Shown: in pieces, positions 31,565-42,975 of the stretch
Numbering within the stretch: the first letter of the stretch is position 1
Layout: the number at the start of each line of letters is the position of its first letter
NCBI GenBank assembly: GCA_951640165.1
Contig: OX621237.1
Location: forward strand, 5,146,001-5,210,000
DNA length: 64,000 bases
Source: Pseudoips prasinana
Taxonomy: Eukaryota > Arthropoda > Insecta > Lepidoptera > Nolidae
Direction: 5' to 3'
Made by a program: the position numbers and the translations under genes
Notes under the pieces: generated by a model
Seen by the model: only the letters and a program-made list of their open reading frames with translations
What the model was told of the DNA's origin: nothing
The model's database searches: none

Positions 31565-31816
31565 AATAATAATAATAATATTCTGAGATATTATGCACAA
31601 ACGGCAATTTGATCCCAATTTGAGCTTGTATATGGAAACCAGATAACTGATATGCCACATATACTACTTTTCTTTTCAAAATACATACTTATATAGATAA
31701 TTACACCACCCAGGACAAACAGACATACATGCACACAAATATATGTCCTGGGTGGGAGTCAAACCCACGACTTGCGGTGTGAAAGGCAAGCATCTACGAG
31801 TACCAACCACGCCAAC
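31565..31816 (-). mobile_element. SINE-A copy, full length
   Basis: The minus strand carries head GTTGGCGTGGTTGGTACTCG, B box GGTTTGACTCCC (one change from consensus), body TTTGTGTGCATG and the TTTGGGATCAAATTGCCG tail. Confidence 0.75.
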
Positions 31817-32404
31817 GGAACATATCAGGAATAAACCCAACATTTAGTTTATTTTCCACTAAATCTTATCCGTTCGAAATCCTGCCCGATTCCCCATTAA
31901 CTTTATTATTCGACTTTTTCCCGCAATTATTTCCTTCTGAACTTAATGCAAATGCCTTTGAGTGATAAATCGGTGGTTGTATTTCTTCCGAAGCGCCGTA
32001 AATCTGAACCACGGTCGGCTGTGGGTTTGATTGGGAGCTTGGTGGTATATACCAAACATTTGTTAAGTATTGACAAGCCGTTATGTTTCTTTGGTGTAGA
32101 GATAACATTAAACTGATAATAATATAATTTATATTAAATAACAAATATTAATTTAATATTTTTGATTGTCATTTTTTTTTGTTTTTGATTTGTGTTTTTT
32201 AATTTATTTGCTTTTCTCTATATTTTAATCATTTTGTAATTAGTAGATATAAAAACGGGAGCTACGACTGCCAACAAACTGTATTGCAGTTTGGCAGATG
32301 TACCAAATTTGTTGTTAAAGATTTGAATGTACTCTGCATATACTTTTATATATTTTTTTTTTATACAACTAGTGAGGATTTGAGCCGTGTGGTTACCGGC
32401 TTAG
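31817..32404. other. Unassigned DNA
   Basis: A minus-strand frame of ~90 codons here has no domain or homologous look; treated as chance. Confidence 0.4.
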
Positions 32405-32640
32405 AAATAATAATAGGGCCACCCACCCCATCCCATGCCGTGGGTGTCGTAAAAGGCGACTAAAGCATAAACCAGGTAGTTGAGAAGCAGCGCAGAGTCC
32501 CCTGTGTACTAGTTACCACTTAACTGCGGTCACCAACTCACGTGCCAAGTGCGATGACTACAGCAAACCCCTCCAAAGGGCAACTTTATGGAAACCTTTG
32601 AGGGATGCCTATATCAAGTTGCATGAATGAGGATTTGGAT
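32405..32640 (+). repeat. Dispersed repeat R2, copy 3
   Basis: Same block order as 2050-2285: GGGTGTCGTAAAAGGCGACT, ACCAGGTAGT, TAGTTACCACTTAACTGCGG, GGAAACCTTTGAGGGATG. Confidence 0.55.
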
Positions 32641-32775
32641 TCAAATTCCCGATCGGCAAAAAGTGTCGTTGATTTTCCAGGCAAGAACATGCTTTAGTGA
32701 GACTCAGGATGATGGCGGTGTTGTACTACGTGTATCAGAGAGCAAAATAGAGCCGTCAAATTGGTTTGAGGCTGA
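32641..32775 (+). mobile_element. SINE-D fragment
   Basis: Decayed B-box region and body (GGATTCAAATTCCCGATCGG, TCAGGATGATGGCGGTGTTG, GTATCAGAGAGCA). 3' part absent. Confidence 0.5.
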
Positions 32776-33098
32776 TATCAATCTCTGACCGTATTAGATT
32801 GCTATCTCTTCAGATAATAGAAGTAAAGCAGTAATAAGTGCATATTTTATATGTCACACGAAGACTGGTGGCCATCTGATGGATCGAGTTGTTGCATAAC
32901 TGCAGTGGTTCCGCTATTTCACAGTATTGACAACGGGTTGTAACTACCATAGCGCAAGCCATGTGCCATCATCATACGCAGTTTGTGTGACGGCGCCAAT
33001 AGCTTACTGTAGACAGATGTGACAATTTTTTACTGGGGCCACTGAGTACCGCTATGGCGTAGTTTATAAAATTAGTTTGAATTAATATTCTTGACGTA

Positions 33099-33233
33099 CA
33101 GGCGCCAGCACATCAAGCTACCTCAATCTGTCAAATTTCCCCAATTGAAAGTGAACCTTATGCTTATGTGATAAAGTTGACAATCTATAAAAGAAATTTG
33201 ATGGATTGGGGTAGCTGGATGTGCTGGCGTCTG
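33099..33233. mobile_element. Palindromic TA-flanked MITE, copy 2
   Basis: 135 bp with CAGGCGCCAGCACATC / GATGTGCTGGCGTCTG ends and TA on each side. Same interior as the copy at 60,753. Confidence 0.85.
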
Positions 33234-33629
33234 TACAAAACTACTAACCTTCATTAATAAGTTCTTCATACCTACATATAGAATACATTACCCGATATTG
33301 TCCCCTGCTGAACATAGGCTTGGAAAGTTTAGTGGAAAGTTAAGAAAGCAAGGAAGGTGACTAAACCTTGCTTGGCATGCGACTTGTCCGACTACCTGAT
33401 GTATCCCTTAGTCACACGGCTCATCGTCATTGTCATTATCAATTAAATAATAGATTTTATATAATCTCTGTTATTTTTCTTAAATCAGCGTTTTAAAAAT
33501 CTACAACCAGCAGCAGGAACAAGGTCCATTGTACCGGCAGTTAGGACTCTAATGAACGTTAATGTTTTTAAACTTTCGCAATTTGTACACATTTTTATAT
33601 ACTGTGGACACGGGTCTCAATCGCGATAA
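33234..33629. other. Unassigned DNA
   Basis: Contains a short R2-like piece on the minus strand at about 33,365-33,425 (GACTACCTGATGTATCCCTT). Otherwise nothing recognised. Confidence 0.4.
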
Positions 33630-33873
33630 AGATATAGGCAAATCATTACCTTGGTTACCCGACGTTTCGGCATGGATTGCACCAGCCGTGGTCACGGGTT
33701 GACTCTAATGAACGTCATGACAATGCGAGCAATGCAAGCAAGCATTGTTCAAAAAAGCACTGCCTTCGTAATCTCGGTCTTGACCAAACCGCCCAATGTA
33801 AGCACTAGCTATTGACCAAACTGCCCAATGTAAGCACTAGTTCTTGACCAAACCGCCTAATGTACATAAGTCT
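33630..33873 (+). repeat. Dispersed repeat followed by a 32-bp tandem repeat
   Basis: 33,655-33,710 holds ACCCGACGTTTCGGCATGGA and GCACCAGCCGTGGTCACGGG, a motif I know as widely dispersed in moths and butterflies. From 33,780 a 32-bp unit starting TTGACCAAACCGCCCAATGT is repeated at 33,812 and 33,844. Confidence 0.6.
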
Positions 33874-34227
33874 CTTTAGATCCTTTTTTGAATATGATTT
33901 TAAAAAAAAAACCTTACAATTCTTAACCAAAAAAGTCCCTAATAGTAAATCTAGTAAATCGTAATACAGAGATTGTGGCGAATGTGGTTTGATTCACAAT
34001 ATTTGAAATCACAATGTTGGTTTAGGTTCATTAGTAACCCAAATCTAGATTGAAACCTATTAAGGATTACTAGAGTAAAGGTAGATAGAATATCTTAACA
34101 TCAGATATTGTAGGCAAGATTAAATATTCCAGAAATTAGCAAAACAAAAAGATTATAGTTAAAATCAAGAATTATTATTTTGATAAATCATGTTTGATTT
34201 TAGTGTTAGAGCATAAATCAAAATCTA
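33874..34227. other. Unassigned DNA
   Basis: No supported feature. Confidence 0.4.
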
Positions 34228-34845
34228 TAAATCTATCATCATCATATCAGCCGAAAGACGACCACTGCTGGACAAAGGCCTCCCCAAGGATCTCCACAAT
34301 AGCCGGTCCTGCGCTGCCCGCATCCAGCGGCTTCCCGCGACCCGCACAAGATCGTCGGTCCACCGTGTAGGAGGCTTGCCCACGCTGCGTCTTCCGGTTC
34401 GTGGTCGCCACTCGAGAACCTTTCTGCCCCATCGGCCGTCAGATTTACGAGCTATGTGCCCTGCCCACTGCCACTTCAGTTTTGCAATTGTTTGGGCTAT
34501 GTCGGCTACTTTGGTTCGCCTGCGGATCTCAGCATTTCTGATTCGATCTCGCAGGGAAACTCCAAGCATAGCCCTTTCCATTGCTCTTTGGGTGACCTTT
34601 AGCCGCCTGATAAGGCCCATAGTGAGCGAACAAGTCTCTGTTCTGTAAGTCATCACTGGCAACACACACTGGTCGAAGACTTTCGACTTGAGACACTGCT
34701 GTATTTGGGACGAGAAGATATTACGTAGCTTCTCGAACGCTGCCCAGCCGAGTTGGATTCTACGATTGATCTCCTTTTCGAAATTGGACCTACCTAGTTG
34801 GATGATCTGTCCTAGGTAAATATAGTTCTCTACAACTATAAATCT
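34228..34845 (-). pseudogene. RTE-type LINE, 3' end (reverse transcriptase C-terminus)
   Basis: About 200 codons of an RTE-like ORF2 C-terminal region: ENYIYLGQIIQLGRSNFEKE, RRIQLGWAAFEKLRNIF, QRAMERAMLGVSLRDRIRN, AKLKWQWAGHIARKSDGRWG, RWTDDLVRVAG. The final residues (GEAFVQQWSSFG and stop) lie in another frame, so there is a 1-base frame change near 34,290. The 3' end is an ATG-rich repeat (TATGATGATGAT). The catalytic part is absent: a 5'-truncated insertion. One substitution visible in an otherwise well-kept reading frame is MTYRTETC. Confidence 0.85.
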
Positions 34846-35483
34846 ATGGAAAGAGTATTTTCGTAAAAAGTGTGCCAAAGTACTTTAAGGTGTTTCCACA
34901 CCCCACCACAATAATACGATTTTTTTAAAACAATTCAATTGTAACGCCATTATTTATATTTGAAGTTGGTGTTTGTTACTATCGCAAAGAACGAAAAACA
35001 GGAAACAGCAAAAATCCTTTTCATGCAAGAGCAATTGTTAGTCAAACTTTTTGCACTAGTCTTTTGCGATTCCTTACATTTCTTTGAGCTGGTGACAGGT
35101 CCTAATGGAACACTGGCATCTTCCTTGAGAGATGAAATAGTGGTCTTTTGTTCACGTTTTTTGTATACGTCTTAGGTTTTGCTTATTTGGCAACAAAAGG
35201 TTTTACTGTTAGAATAATAGGATTTGTTTTTTTTAGACGAAAGAAAAGTTAAGTTAGGAAGTTTTCAAGAAATTAAAGTTTGGAAACCGCTCATATTGTC
35301 TACGCTATAATGATGTTGTTATGGAGAAAGTTCCGTATTATTGCAATGGCTTTTAATATACATACGAGAAAATCGAACTACCCATTAAAATCCAATTTAT
35401 ATTATAAATGCGAATGTTTGCGAGTATGGATCTATGGGTTAAATCTTATAGAGACATCTTTAAGATGAATTATATAAATTTAA
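34846..35483. other. Unassigned DNA
   Basis: No supported feature; short frames only. Confidence 0.4.
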
Positions 35484-35556
35484 GTGCGGATGGGAATCGA
35501 ACCCACGACCACGGGCTATCCGGTCCCATCTGCGTTAACCGCTCCGCCACCGCACC
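35484..35556 (-). mobile_element. tRNA-like sequence (SINE head or tRNA pseudogene)
   Basis: 73 bases that on the minus strand give GGTGCGGTGGCGGAGCGGTT ... GGTTCGATTCCCATCCGCAC. A 6-bp acceptor-like stem (GTGCGG/CCGCAC), A box TGGCGGAGCGG and B box GGTTCGATTCC are present. The anticodon arm does not fold into a standard 7-base loop and no tail family follows, so I do not call a working tRNA gene. Confidence 0.55.
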
Positions 35557-35662
35557 GTGGTTCTGTGATTTATACAATCCATTCGATATTTCGTAATGCA
35601 TTTAAGAATGTTGTAGCATTATTCCCAATGCAAATCATAAATATAATATCAAAATTGGGAAA

Positions 35663-35978
35663 TCTATACATATAATAAAATCGTACGAAAGTCAAAACTG
35701 AACATTAAATATTTTTTTTAAGGGATACTTGGGGCGTGATGTACAATCGATATCGACGCCAAAAATATAGTTTTTTGAATTTTTGTCTGTGTGTCTGTTT
35801 GTTTGTATGTATGTCCGGGCTAAACTCAAAAAGTACTCATGGATTTACTTCAAATTTTGCATGAATATTATAGGACGGGTCAACATATAGGCTACATATT
35901 ATCACGCTATCACCTACGGGGGAGGAGCTGTGATAATTTATAGAGTTTAACGCGGGTAAAACCGCGGGGCACAGCTAG
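35663..35978 (+). mobile_element. Non-autonomous Helitron, copy 3
   Basis: TCTATACATATAATAAAATC start, CGCGG hairpin and CACAGCTAG end, between A (35,662) and T (35,979). Same body as 2294-2629, with small deletions. Confidence 0.85.
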
Positions 35979-36138
35979 TGATAAATATAATCGTCCGGCG
36001 GGTACGGCATCATCTACCTATCAGGGATAGGCGCTCAGTGTTAAGCTCCGAACGACACACACCGACAGATCATATTAAGGATTCTCTTGCTTATATCCTT
36101 TCGGAAACACTCTGAAGCTAACACTATTTCGAGTGTTA

Positions 36139-36394
36139 GGCTGAACTCAGAGTGACGCGTGCGGCACGCGCCGGAAGCCAGCGCGTCTCAACAGCGGCGC
36201 GTGCGACCCGCGTCACTCTGAAACGCTGTAGAGGAGCTCGGGTCGCGCGCGCTTCGCCAGCGCTGGCCGACGGCGCGCGTCACACACGCGGCGCGTTTGA
36301 ACTGCGTGACTGTGAAACGCAACTACTATCTAGTGTAATTGTAAGCGCGCGCGTTTGGACAGCGCTGCTCGCCGGCGCGACTCTGAAATCACCC
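36139..36394. mobile_element. GC-rich MITE, TTA-flanked, Harbinger-like
   Basis: TTA stands on both sides (36,136-36,138; 36,395-36,397). The ends GGCTGAACTCAGAGTGACGC and, inverted, GGGTGATTTCAGAGTCGCGC match imperfectly. The interior is very GC- and CpG-rich. TTA target duplication fits PIF/Harbinger. The two overlapping frames inside are composition artefacts. Confidence 0.6.
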
Positions 36395-36404
36395 TTAGCA
36401 AGGG

Positions 36405-36570
36405 AATCCCAAATTTGATCTGCCAGTGTGTATCGTTCGTAGCTTATGGAATGGATGTTTGATACTCTTTTACGCAAAAACCACGGAACGGATTTTGTAA
36501 TAATAACACACACACATAGGCTATAATTTATCGAGTTTAACTTGGGTGAAACGCCGGGCATAGATAGTAA
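36405..36570 (+). mobile_element. Helitron-like fragment of a second subfamily
   Basis: Contains ACACATAGGCTATAATTTAT and GAGTTTAACTTGGGTGAAAC, then GCCGGGCATAGATAGT, a variant of the CGCGGGGCACAGCTAGT end. Hairpin partly lost. Confidence 0.5.
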
Positions 36571-36600
36571 GTTTTAAAACTCCACACTAGTGACTAAATA

Positions 36601-36857
36601 ATAATATTCTGGGACATTATTTACACACGGCCATCTGATCCCAAACTAAGCAGAGCTTGTACTATGGAAACCAGATAACTGATATATTACATATAATACT
36701 TTTCTATTGTAAGTACATACTTATATAGATAATCAGACCCAGACTCAGCACAAACAGACATGTTCATGCACACAAATGTCTGTCCTGGGTGGGAATCGAA
36801 CCCACAACCTCCGGCATGAAAAAAAAAGTATTTGCCAACCACGCCAACAGGCCCGTC
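36601..36857 (-). mobile_element. SINE-A copy, full length
   Basis: The minus strand carries GACGGGCCTGTTGGCGTGGT, B box GGTTCGATTCCC, GACATTTGTGTGCATGAACA, and tail AGCTCTGCTTAGTTTGGGAT through CCCAGAATATTATTAT. A short run of A replaces part of the head (GAAAAAAAAAG on the plus strand). Confidence 0.8.
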
Positions 36858-36894
36858 AAACTAATTAAGTATGATAACAAAACTATCTATTGTA

Positions 36895-37190
36895 TTGTTT
36901 TACTGCTAGCTTGTACAACCTCAAATAATGAGGTCTAGAGTTCGAATCGCAAGTCCTAGGATAAGATATACATATATTGAGATTATTCGGTTGAAAAAAT
37001 TCGCATCACTATCCCAGATACTGGAAGTTAGCGGCGTACACCACCGTGTCTCGGAGAGCATGTAAAGTCTTTCCTGTCTTTGTGTTGGCCCGCCCCATCA
37101 AATCACAATACTGAGGGATCAGATAGTGTACCTACGCCTGTGCACACACTCTGCTCTATAAAATACGTTCTCCAGTAGATCTCTATTGGG
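36895..37190 (+). mobile_element. SINE-D copy, diverged
   Basis: B-box-like GAGTTCGAATCGC, then CATCACTATCCCAGATACTG, GTGTCTCGGAGAGCATGTAA and the ATACTGAGGGATCAGATAGT-type tail. Body order as at 13,178. Confidence 0.6.
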
Positions 37191-37289
37191 TCTGGCCATG
37201 CATTTCAAACAAAAGGACATTATTATAAGCATGCTAAACCGCTGATTATGTCATTTAAAAAAGCTCATAGGTAAATGTTTTCACAGGTC

Positions 37290-37505
37290 CAAGTCCAAGT
37301 TACCGGCGACTTTAAGCAACTAGGAGCGCGGTCAGACCATAGATGAATTTCTGAGCGTCTCCGTGCTTCGAAGGACAGGATAAGCTGTCGGTCTCGGTTG
37401 TTGTCATTAGACATCTTACAGCCGTTAACCCACGTCAGAAGGCTACTGGGAGACTTGAACAGCTCTGACACTAGGGCATAGGGTAATCACTGCCCATAGT
37501 ATAAG
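37290..37505 (+). repeat. Dispersed repeat R4, copy 2
   Basis: Shares GGAGACTTGAACAGCTCTGA and CACTAGGGCA blocks with 13,600-13,745. Confidence 0.5.
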
Positions 37506-38728
37506 TAAGTGTTCGTTATGAGGTGTCCGAGAGTGCATTTACTCTACTTGGCTAGTTAGTTACTGTTAAATGTAAGTCTGGATGTACACTAATATTTGAA
37601 TCATAGTTATTGTTCTAGCATATAATCTAAAACTATTATTTATCAAAAGTATGCCACTATACTATGGCAATGTGTAGTATACATTTGGCCTTAACTTTGA
37701 GTGAGTCGAAGGGTATAGAACTATAGATACCTTCCTATCGACTGTATATACAAAGTAGAGGCGAATAACAGATTCAGACTACGCGTAGCACGGCTTAAGC
37801 TCGTAGTACTCGTAGACTGATTGATTTACACACGTAACTCGTAACGGCTTTGTTACTACGAGAATGCTACATAACTACGAGTTTTAACGTCAATGAACTA
37901 ACTCCATCCCTCCATTACATAGTATTAATCAAGAGTAATAGCCTAATTTAATGACATAACGAATGTTATTATTAAGAAGTGTTAAATGAAATTGAACACG
38001 ATATAATTGAAGAGCGGGTAGTTCTTAATCTACGTAAATAGCCAGGATGGAAAAATAGACTTTAAAAATTGTTTAAACTGTCTTTATCATACGAAATGTT
38101 TATGGATGAAAAAACTTCAAACGTTTACAACTGAAAATCAAACTGTACTGTACTTTGCACCATATTTCTAGCTTTTAATAATATTAATGTAATGCCTAAT
38201 GGATTATTTTATGAATGGATTCTCTCTGTTCTGATGAACGTGTATATGTATACATACAGTGTATTGTATATATGTATATTGTATATATAAATAATGGTAA
38301 CTATAAACTTTTCTGTATGTAAATGTGAAACACATGTAATCATAATTTGTTGTTGAAACCTGTTTCTTATTTTAAGCTGTTAAATCGGTTGGCTTTCATG
38401 ATAAAATAAAATAAAAATAAATTAATATTTTTGGTACCATACGGGATTCAAGCCTAGGACCTTATTATGTTAGTTTGAAGACGCCATCACCACTAGACTA
38501 AAGATGTAGACAGCTATCTTTAACTATAAAAATACGTGTTTAAAAACGCAACGTTTATGTTTAAGTCAAGTACATATAGTTAATTTATTGAGTGATTTAT
38601 TTGACACTAAATAAACTTACCCCAGTCTTTTAGGTTCTTATTTTTTTTAATTCCGTCAAAGCGTCATATGCGAAGTTAGTACGCTTTCACAAAAAAAATA
38701 CTGATGCAAACGCTTAATTTCGCTTAAT
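37506..38728. other. Unassigned DNA, possible LINE 3' UTR at its end
   Basis: 38,150-38,425 is AT-rich with GTTAAATCGGTTGGCTTTCA followed by an AAAATAAAATAAAAATAAA tail, a form seen at LINE 3' ends. Before it, 37,730-37,900 has several CTCGTAG words but no clear unit. Confidence 0.4.
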
Positions 38729-39826
38729 TTGCTAGCTTAGCAGGTCGTGGGTTCGATTCCCACCTAGGATTAATCTTTGTGCGATGAGCACGATTATTTG
38801 TGTCTGGGTACAATTTATCTATTAAGCATGTATTTAGAAATATAAAAATATGTTTATCGGTTGTCTGATCCCCATAGAACAGGCTCTGCTTGGTTTGGGA
38901 CCAGATGGCGGTGTGTTATTTGTCTCAAGATATTATCAATATTCACGTATGATTTTGATAATGTCGAATTGCCAATGAAAACTAATATTATAAATCGTTA
39001 ATATAGATGATACGTATAATTATCTATATTATGATACAACTATTTTTAACGTAATATATCCTCTATATACGTAATCCCAAAATGAGACACCATGGTTGGA
39101 TGGGAAGAATATGTTGTTTCTCCGACTAACGCCTTTTCTATAAGTTTCCACTAGTTGTATAAAACTCGATTAATTTTTATAAAATACAAAAGTAAATCTA
39201 ATGCCCCAAAACCTTTCTTAATTTTTTTATCATACTCACACGTACACCTACCCATACACGTACATACATAATTTTTTTCAAGAGTTCAATTTAAAATAAA
39301 TAACTTAATACAAGCTAGCTAAATATCACTACCATTATAAAATTAATTGTATAAATGTTTTAACATTCCGTGTACCTAAATATCTATAATAAGTAACTAG
39401 TAATAATAACTGTATTACTACAAACATGTTATGACTATTTACAAGCGCTTTTTTAAAGTCTACGTGAATAAAAAGCTTTTTTATTTTATTTATTTAAAAT
39501 TGTAATCAATTGTAATTGTTTATCTTATCTATTGGAAATAATACGAATATTATATGTTACTTCCAATAATAATAATCCAGTCTTAATGGAGACGAGCCAT
39601 CTGCGCGGGCCATATTATAAAAGTGCACAAGTGAGATAATAATAATAATATCTAGGGACAATGTCACACAGATCATCCTAGCCCCGAACTAAGCAAAGCT
39701 TGTACTATGGGTACCAGGCGATGATATACATACTTATTTAGATAGATAAATACTTATATACATAGAAAACATCCATGACTCAGAAACAAATATTCGTGCT
39801 CGTCACACAAATATTTGCACTTCCCG
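38729..39826. repeat. 1.1-kb direct duplication, copy 1
   Basis: Matches 41,576-42,673 at a constant offset of 2847 with no indel. In my line-by-line reading the first ~1070 bp are identical, and only a few changes occur in the last 30. It contains a SINE-B (38,729-38,935, +), an R3 LINE 3' UTR (39,299-39,497, +) and a SINE-C tail (39,646-39,826, -) whose head is cut off here. Confidence 0.92.
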
Positions 39827-40533
39827 ACTAGACCAAAAAAAAGCAATTATCTCAGCACTTTTCACATTGCAATATGCAACTGCAACCTGCGAAGCCTCAG
39901 TCTATGCCCGCCCGCCCTAGTGTCCGCACGCCGGGCGGAACGTTCACGTAGATAGTTACGTGACAACGTAAACGTATTCGTGTTGACAGTTGACTTCTGT
40001 GTTGTGCTGTGTTGTGCATAGTTCAGAAGTTGAATGTATGTATCACGGATTACAAAATAATAGTAATAGTACGATGTCGGCTTATGATATTGTTTTTGTG
40101 AAGAAACTTTATTTTTTTACTTCACTACGAAAATATTTTTGGTACATTTAATTACATGCGATTATTATTGAAAAGACAGAAAAATAAATTGGAGAATTAA
40201 GTCCAAACATGGCACATTAAATTAAAATATGTTTTTGCCTTACATGGCACTCATTCCACATACAATGATAAAACAAATAGGAAGGTCATTTATAGGCACA
40301 TAATATTTTTTTGCCGACTCGAAAAATTTGTAATTTATTAATTCAACTGTATGGATTTTTGTATGTATGGTACTTTATTTCTCCAATGTTTATCAAAAGA
40401 TTTTGATCATTCTTGTTTTATGTAAGCTTTCGGAATAGCCTCAAAGCGGTTGACATAATGAAAAGTTGAAGCAAGTTGATTGACTTTTAAAATATTAATT
40501 ATGAGGTATAATGTAAATGTTAATAAAAACTGA
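39827..40533. other. Unassigned DNA between the duplicates
   Basis: AT-rich; no supported gene. Confidence 0.4.
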
Positions 40534-40790
40534 GCTAGGCTGTTGGCGTGGATGGCAAATACTTGCTCATGCCGGAAGTCGTGGGTTCGACTCCCACCCA
40601 GGACAGATATTTGTGTGCATGAACATGTCTGTTTGTCCTGAGTCTGGGTGTAATTATCTATATAAGCATGTATTTACAAAAGAAAAGTAGTATATGTAGA
40701 ATAACAGTTGTCTGGATTCCATAGTACAAGCTTTGTTTAGTTTGGGATCAGATGGCCGTGTCATTTACGTCCCAGGACATTATTATTATA
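40534..40790 (+). mobile_element. SINE-A copy, full length
   Basis: GCTGTTGGCGTGGATGGCAA head, GTGGGTTCGACTCCC B box, GATATTTGTGTGCATGAACA body, GATCAGATGGCCGTG and CCCAGGACATTATTATTA end. Confidence 0.8.
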
Positions 40791-41212
40791 TTTTTAATCA
40801 CAATGCCACTGTTTTTGTATTCACTAAGGTAACATGAAGCTTTTATAATAATGACAATTATTTATCGCCTTGTTTACTTTTCTAGCCAGCTGATCCAATG
40901 AGAAGCCTTATTTAAATCACGATTAGGACTAAACCTGATATTGTAAGCACAGAATAATTATTAATATCGTACCGAATTCTCTAATAATTTTAGTAAAATT
41001 ATACCTTCTTCTTTATTAATTTGTATTTTTAATGAATAGGGTTTAATAGAAGCCAAAAGCCTACATTCGATGTTACTTTTAATGATCAAGAATATAAGAA
41101 TATTTACTTTCTAAACTAAAATTTGTTTTATTTTTAGCCGCCTAGTTTTTAGTTTCCAATGTGTACTCAATCGTATTTTCGATAGAAAATTATTTATTGT
41201 TTATAAATCTAA
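40791..41212. other. Unassigned DNA
   Basis: No supported feature. Confidence 0.4.
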
Positions 41213-41480
41213 GTCAAAGTCAAAGATTTATTTGCAATTAAATATAGTTTTAGAAGTTCTTAAATTGGTAGCACAATATTAGCTTAACATATTTAATCAT
41301 ATAATAATGACATGCAAATTTTTGTAGACCTACATTGGCTTATTTGACCTACAGGAATTCCTTTACAGTATAGAAAGATTTCTCGATAAGCCATTTGTGT
41401 AAAGCTTTTTTAAATCGGACCATTCGAAGTACCTTAATTTGGTCAGGAATCTTGTTATAAATCCGAACACACATTGCATA
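41213..41480 (-). pseudogene. LINE ORF2 C-terminus with 3' UTR and tail
   Basis: The minus strand reads YNKIPDQIKVLRMVRFKKAL, HKWLIEKSFYTVKEFL and a stop at 41,349-41,351, the well-preserved last ~36 codons of a CR1/Jockey-type ORF2. A 130-bp UTR and a TTTGACTTTGACTTA tail follow. Same tail type as 1629-1993. 5'-truncated. Confidence 0.75.
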
Positions 41481-41575
41481 ACGATCGAATATAATATATT
41501 ATAACCAATTCTTATTCTAATTTAGGTAATGAAAATCCATTACTGGACCGTAGTTCTAGTTTTTAATGATCCTGA

Positions 41576-42673
41576 TTGCTAGCTTAGCAGGTCGTGGGTT
41601 CGATTCCCACCTAGGATTAATCTTTGTGCGATGAGCACGATTATTTGTGTCTGGGTACAATTTATCTATTAAGCATGTATTTAGAAATATAAAAATATGT
41701 TTATCGGTTGTCTGATCCCCATAGAACAGGCTCTGCTTGGTTTGGGACCAGATGGCGGTGTGTTATTTGTCTCAAGATATTATCAATATTCACGTATGAT
41801 TTTGATAATGTCGAATTGCCAATGAAAACTAATATTATAAATCGTTAATATAGATGATACGTATAATTATCTATATTATGATACAACTATTTTTAACGTA
41901 ATATATCCTCTATATACGTAATCCCAAAATGAGACACCATGGTTGGATGGGAAGAATATGTTGTTTCTCCGACTAACGCCTTTTCTATAAGTTTCCACTA
42001 GTTGTATAAAACTCGATTAATTTTTATAAAATACAAAAGTAAATCTAATGCCCCAAAACCTTTCTTAATTTTTTTATCATACTCACACGTACACCTACCC
42101 ATACACGTACATACATAATTTTTTTCAAGAGTTCAATTTAAAATAAATAACTTAATACAAGCTAGCTAAATATCACTACCATTATAAAATTAATTGTATA
42201 AATGTTTTAACATTCCGTGTACCTAAATATCTATAATAAGTAACTAGTAATAATAACTGTATTACTACAAACATGTTATGACTATTTACAAGCGCTTTTT
42301 TAAAGTCTACGTGAATAAAAAGCTTTTTTATTTTATTTATTTAAAATTGTAATCAATTGTAATTGTTTATCTTATCTATTGGAAATAATACGAATATTAT
42401 ATGTTACTTCCAATAATAATAATCCAGTCTTAATGGAGACGAGCCATCTGCGCGGGCCATATTATAAAAGTGCACAAGTGAGATAATAATAATAATATCT
42501 AGGGACAATGTCACACAGATCATCCTAGCCCCGAACTAAGCAAAGCTTGTACTATGGGTACCAGGCGATGATATACATACTTATTTAGATAGATAAATAC
42601 TTATATACATAGAAAACATCCATGACTCAGAAACAAATATTCGTGCTCATCACACAAATATTTGTACTTACCG
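41576..42673. repeat. 1.1-kb direct duplication, copy 2
   Basis: Partner of 38,729-39,826. Here the SINE-C continues past the end of the duplicated segment to its tRNA-like head, so this copy is more likely the source. Confidence 0.92.
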
Positions 42674-42739
42674 GGATTCGAACCCAGGACCACCAGCTTC
42701 GTAGGCAGGAGCACTACCAACTAGGCTACGGTGACCGTC
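42484..42739 (-). mobile_element. SINE-C copy, full length
   Basis: The minus strand reads ACGGTCACCGTAGCCTAGTT, GGTAGTGCTCCTGCCTACGA, B box GGGTTCGAATCCCGG, TTGTGTGATGAGCACGAATA, a GTACAAGCTTTGCTTAGTTC tail and TTGTCCCTAGATATTATTA. A and B boxes are close to tRNA consensus. Confidence 0.8.
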
Positions 42740-42744
42740 ATGAG

Positions 42745-42975
42745 ATTACTCTCACAGGACCGGAAAGAGGTCAATTTCAGTAGCGACGGCTTTATGTACT
42801 CTCCGAGGCATGGGGTTGGAATACCGCCAACACCCAGACTTCGGGCTGATACTGAGTAATTTTCGCAACCGAAAAATAACAACAAATCACTGTTTGTTCC
42901 AACCCGGGATTTGAACCCAGAACTTCGTTATCTACGGTTGAGCATGCTACTTCCAATGATACGTCACTATAATAA
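42745..42975 (-). mobile_element. SINE-D copy with intact head
   Basis: The minus strand gives the GTAGCATGCTCAACCGTAGA head, B-box-like GGGTTCAAATCCCGGG, CTCAGTATCAGCCCGAAGTC and the CCATGCCTCGGAGAGTACAT core. The 3' part is lost. Confidence 0.65.

Noticed and set aside
34376..34648. 90-codon plus-strand frame
   Set aside because: Antisense of the RTE reverse-transcriptase fragment.
36152..36561. Overlapping frames on both strands
   Set aside because: Both lie in a TTA-flanked CpG-rich MITE, on opposite strands, with no domain.
42665..42739. Possible tRNA gene on the minus strand
   Set aside because: It is the head of SINE-C, repeated at 45,770 and 58,200.
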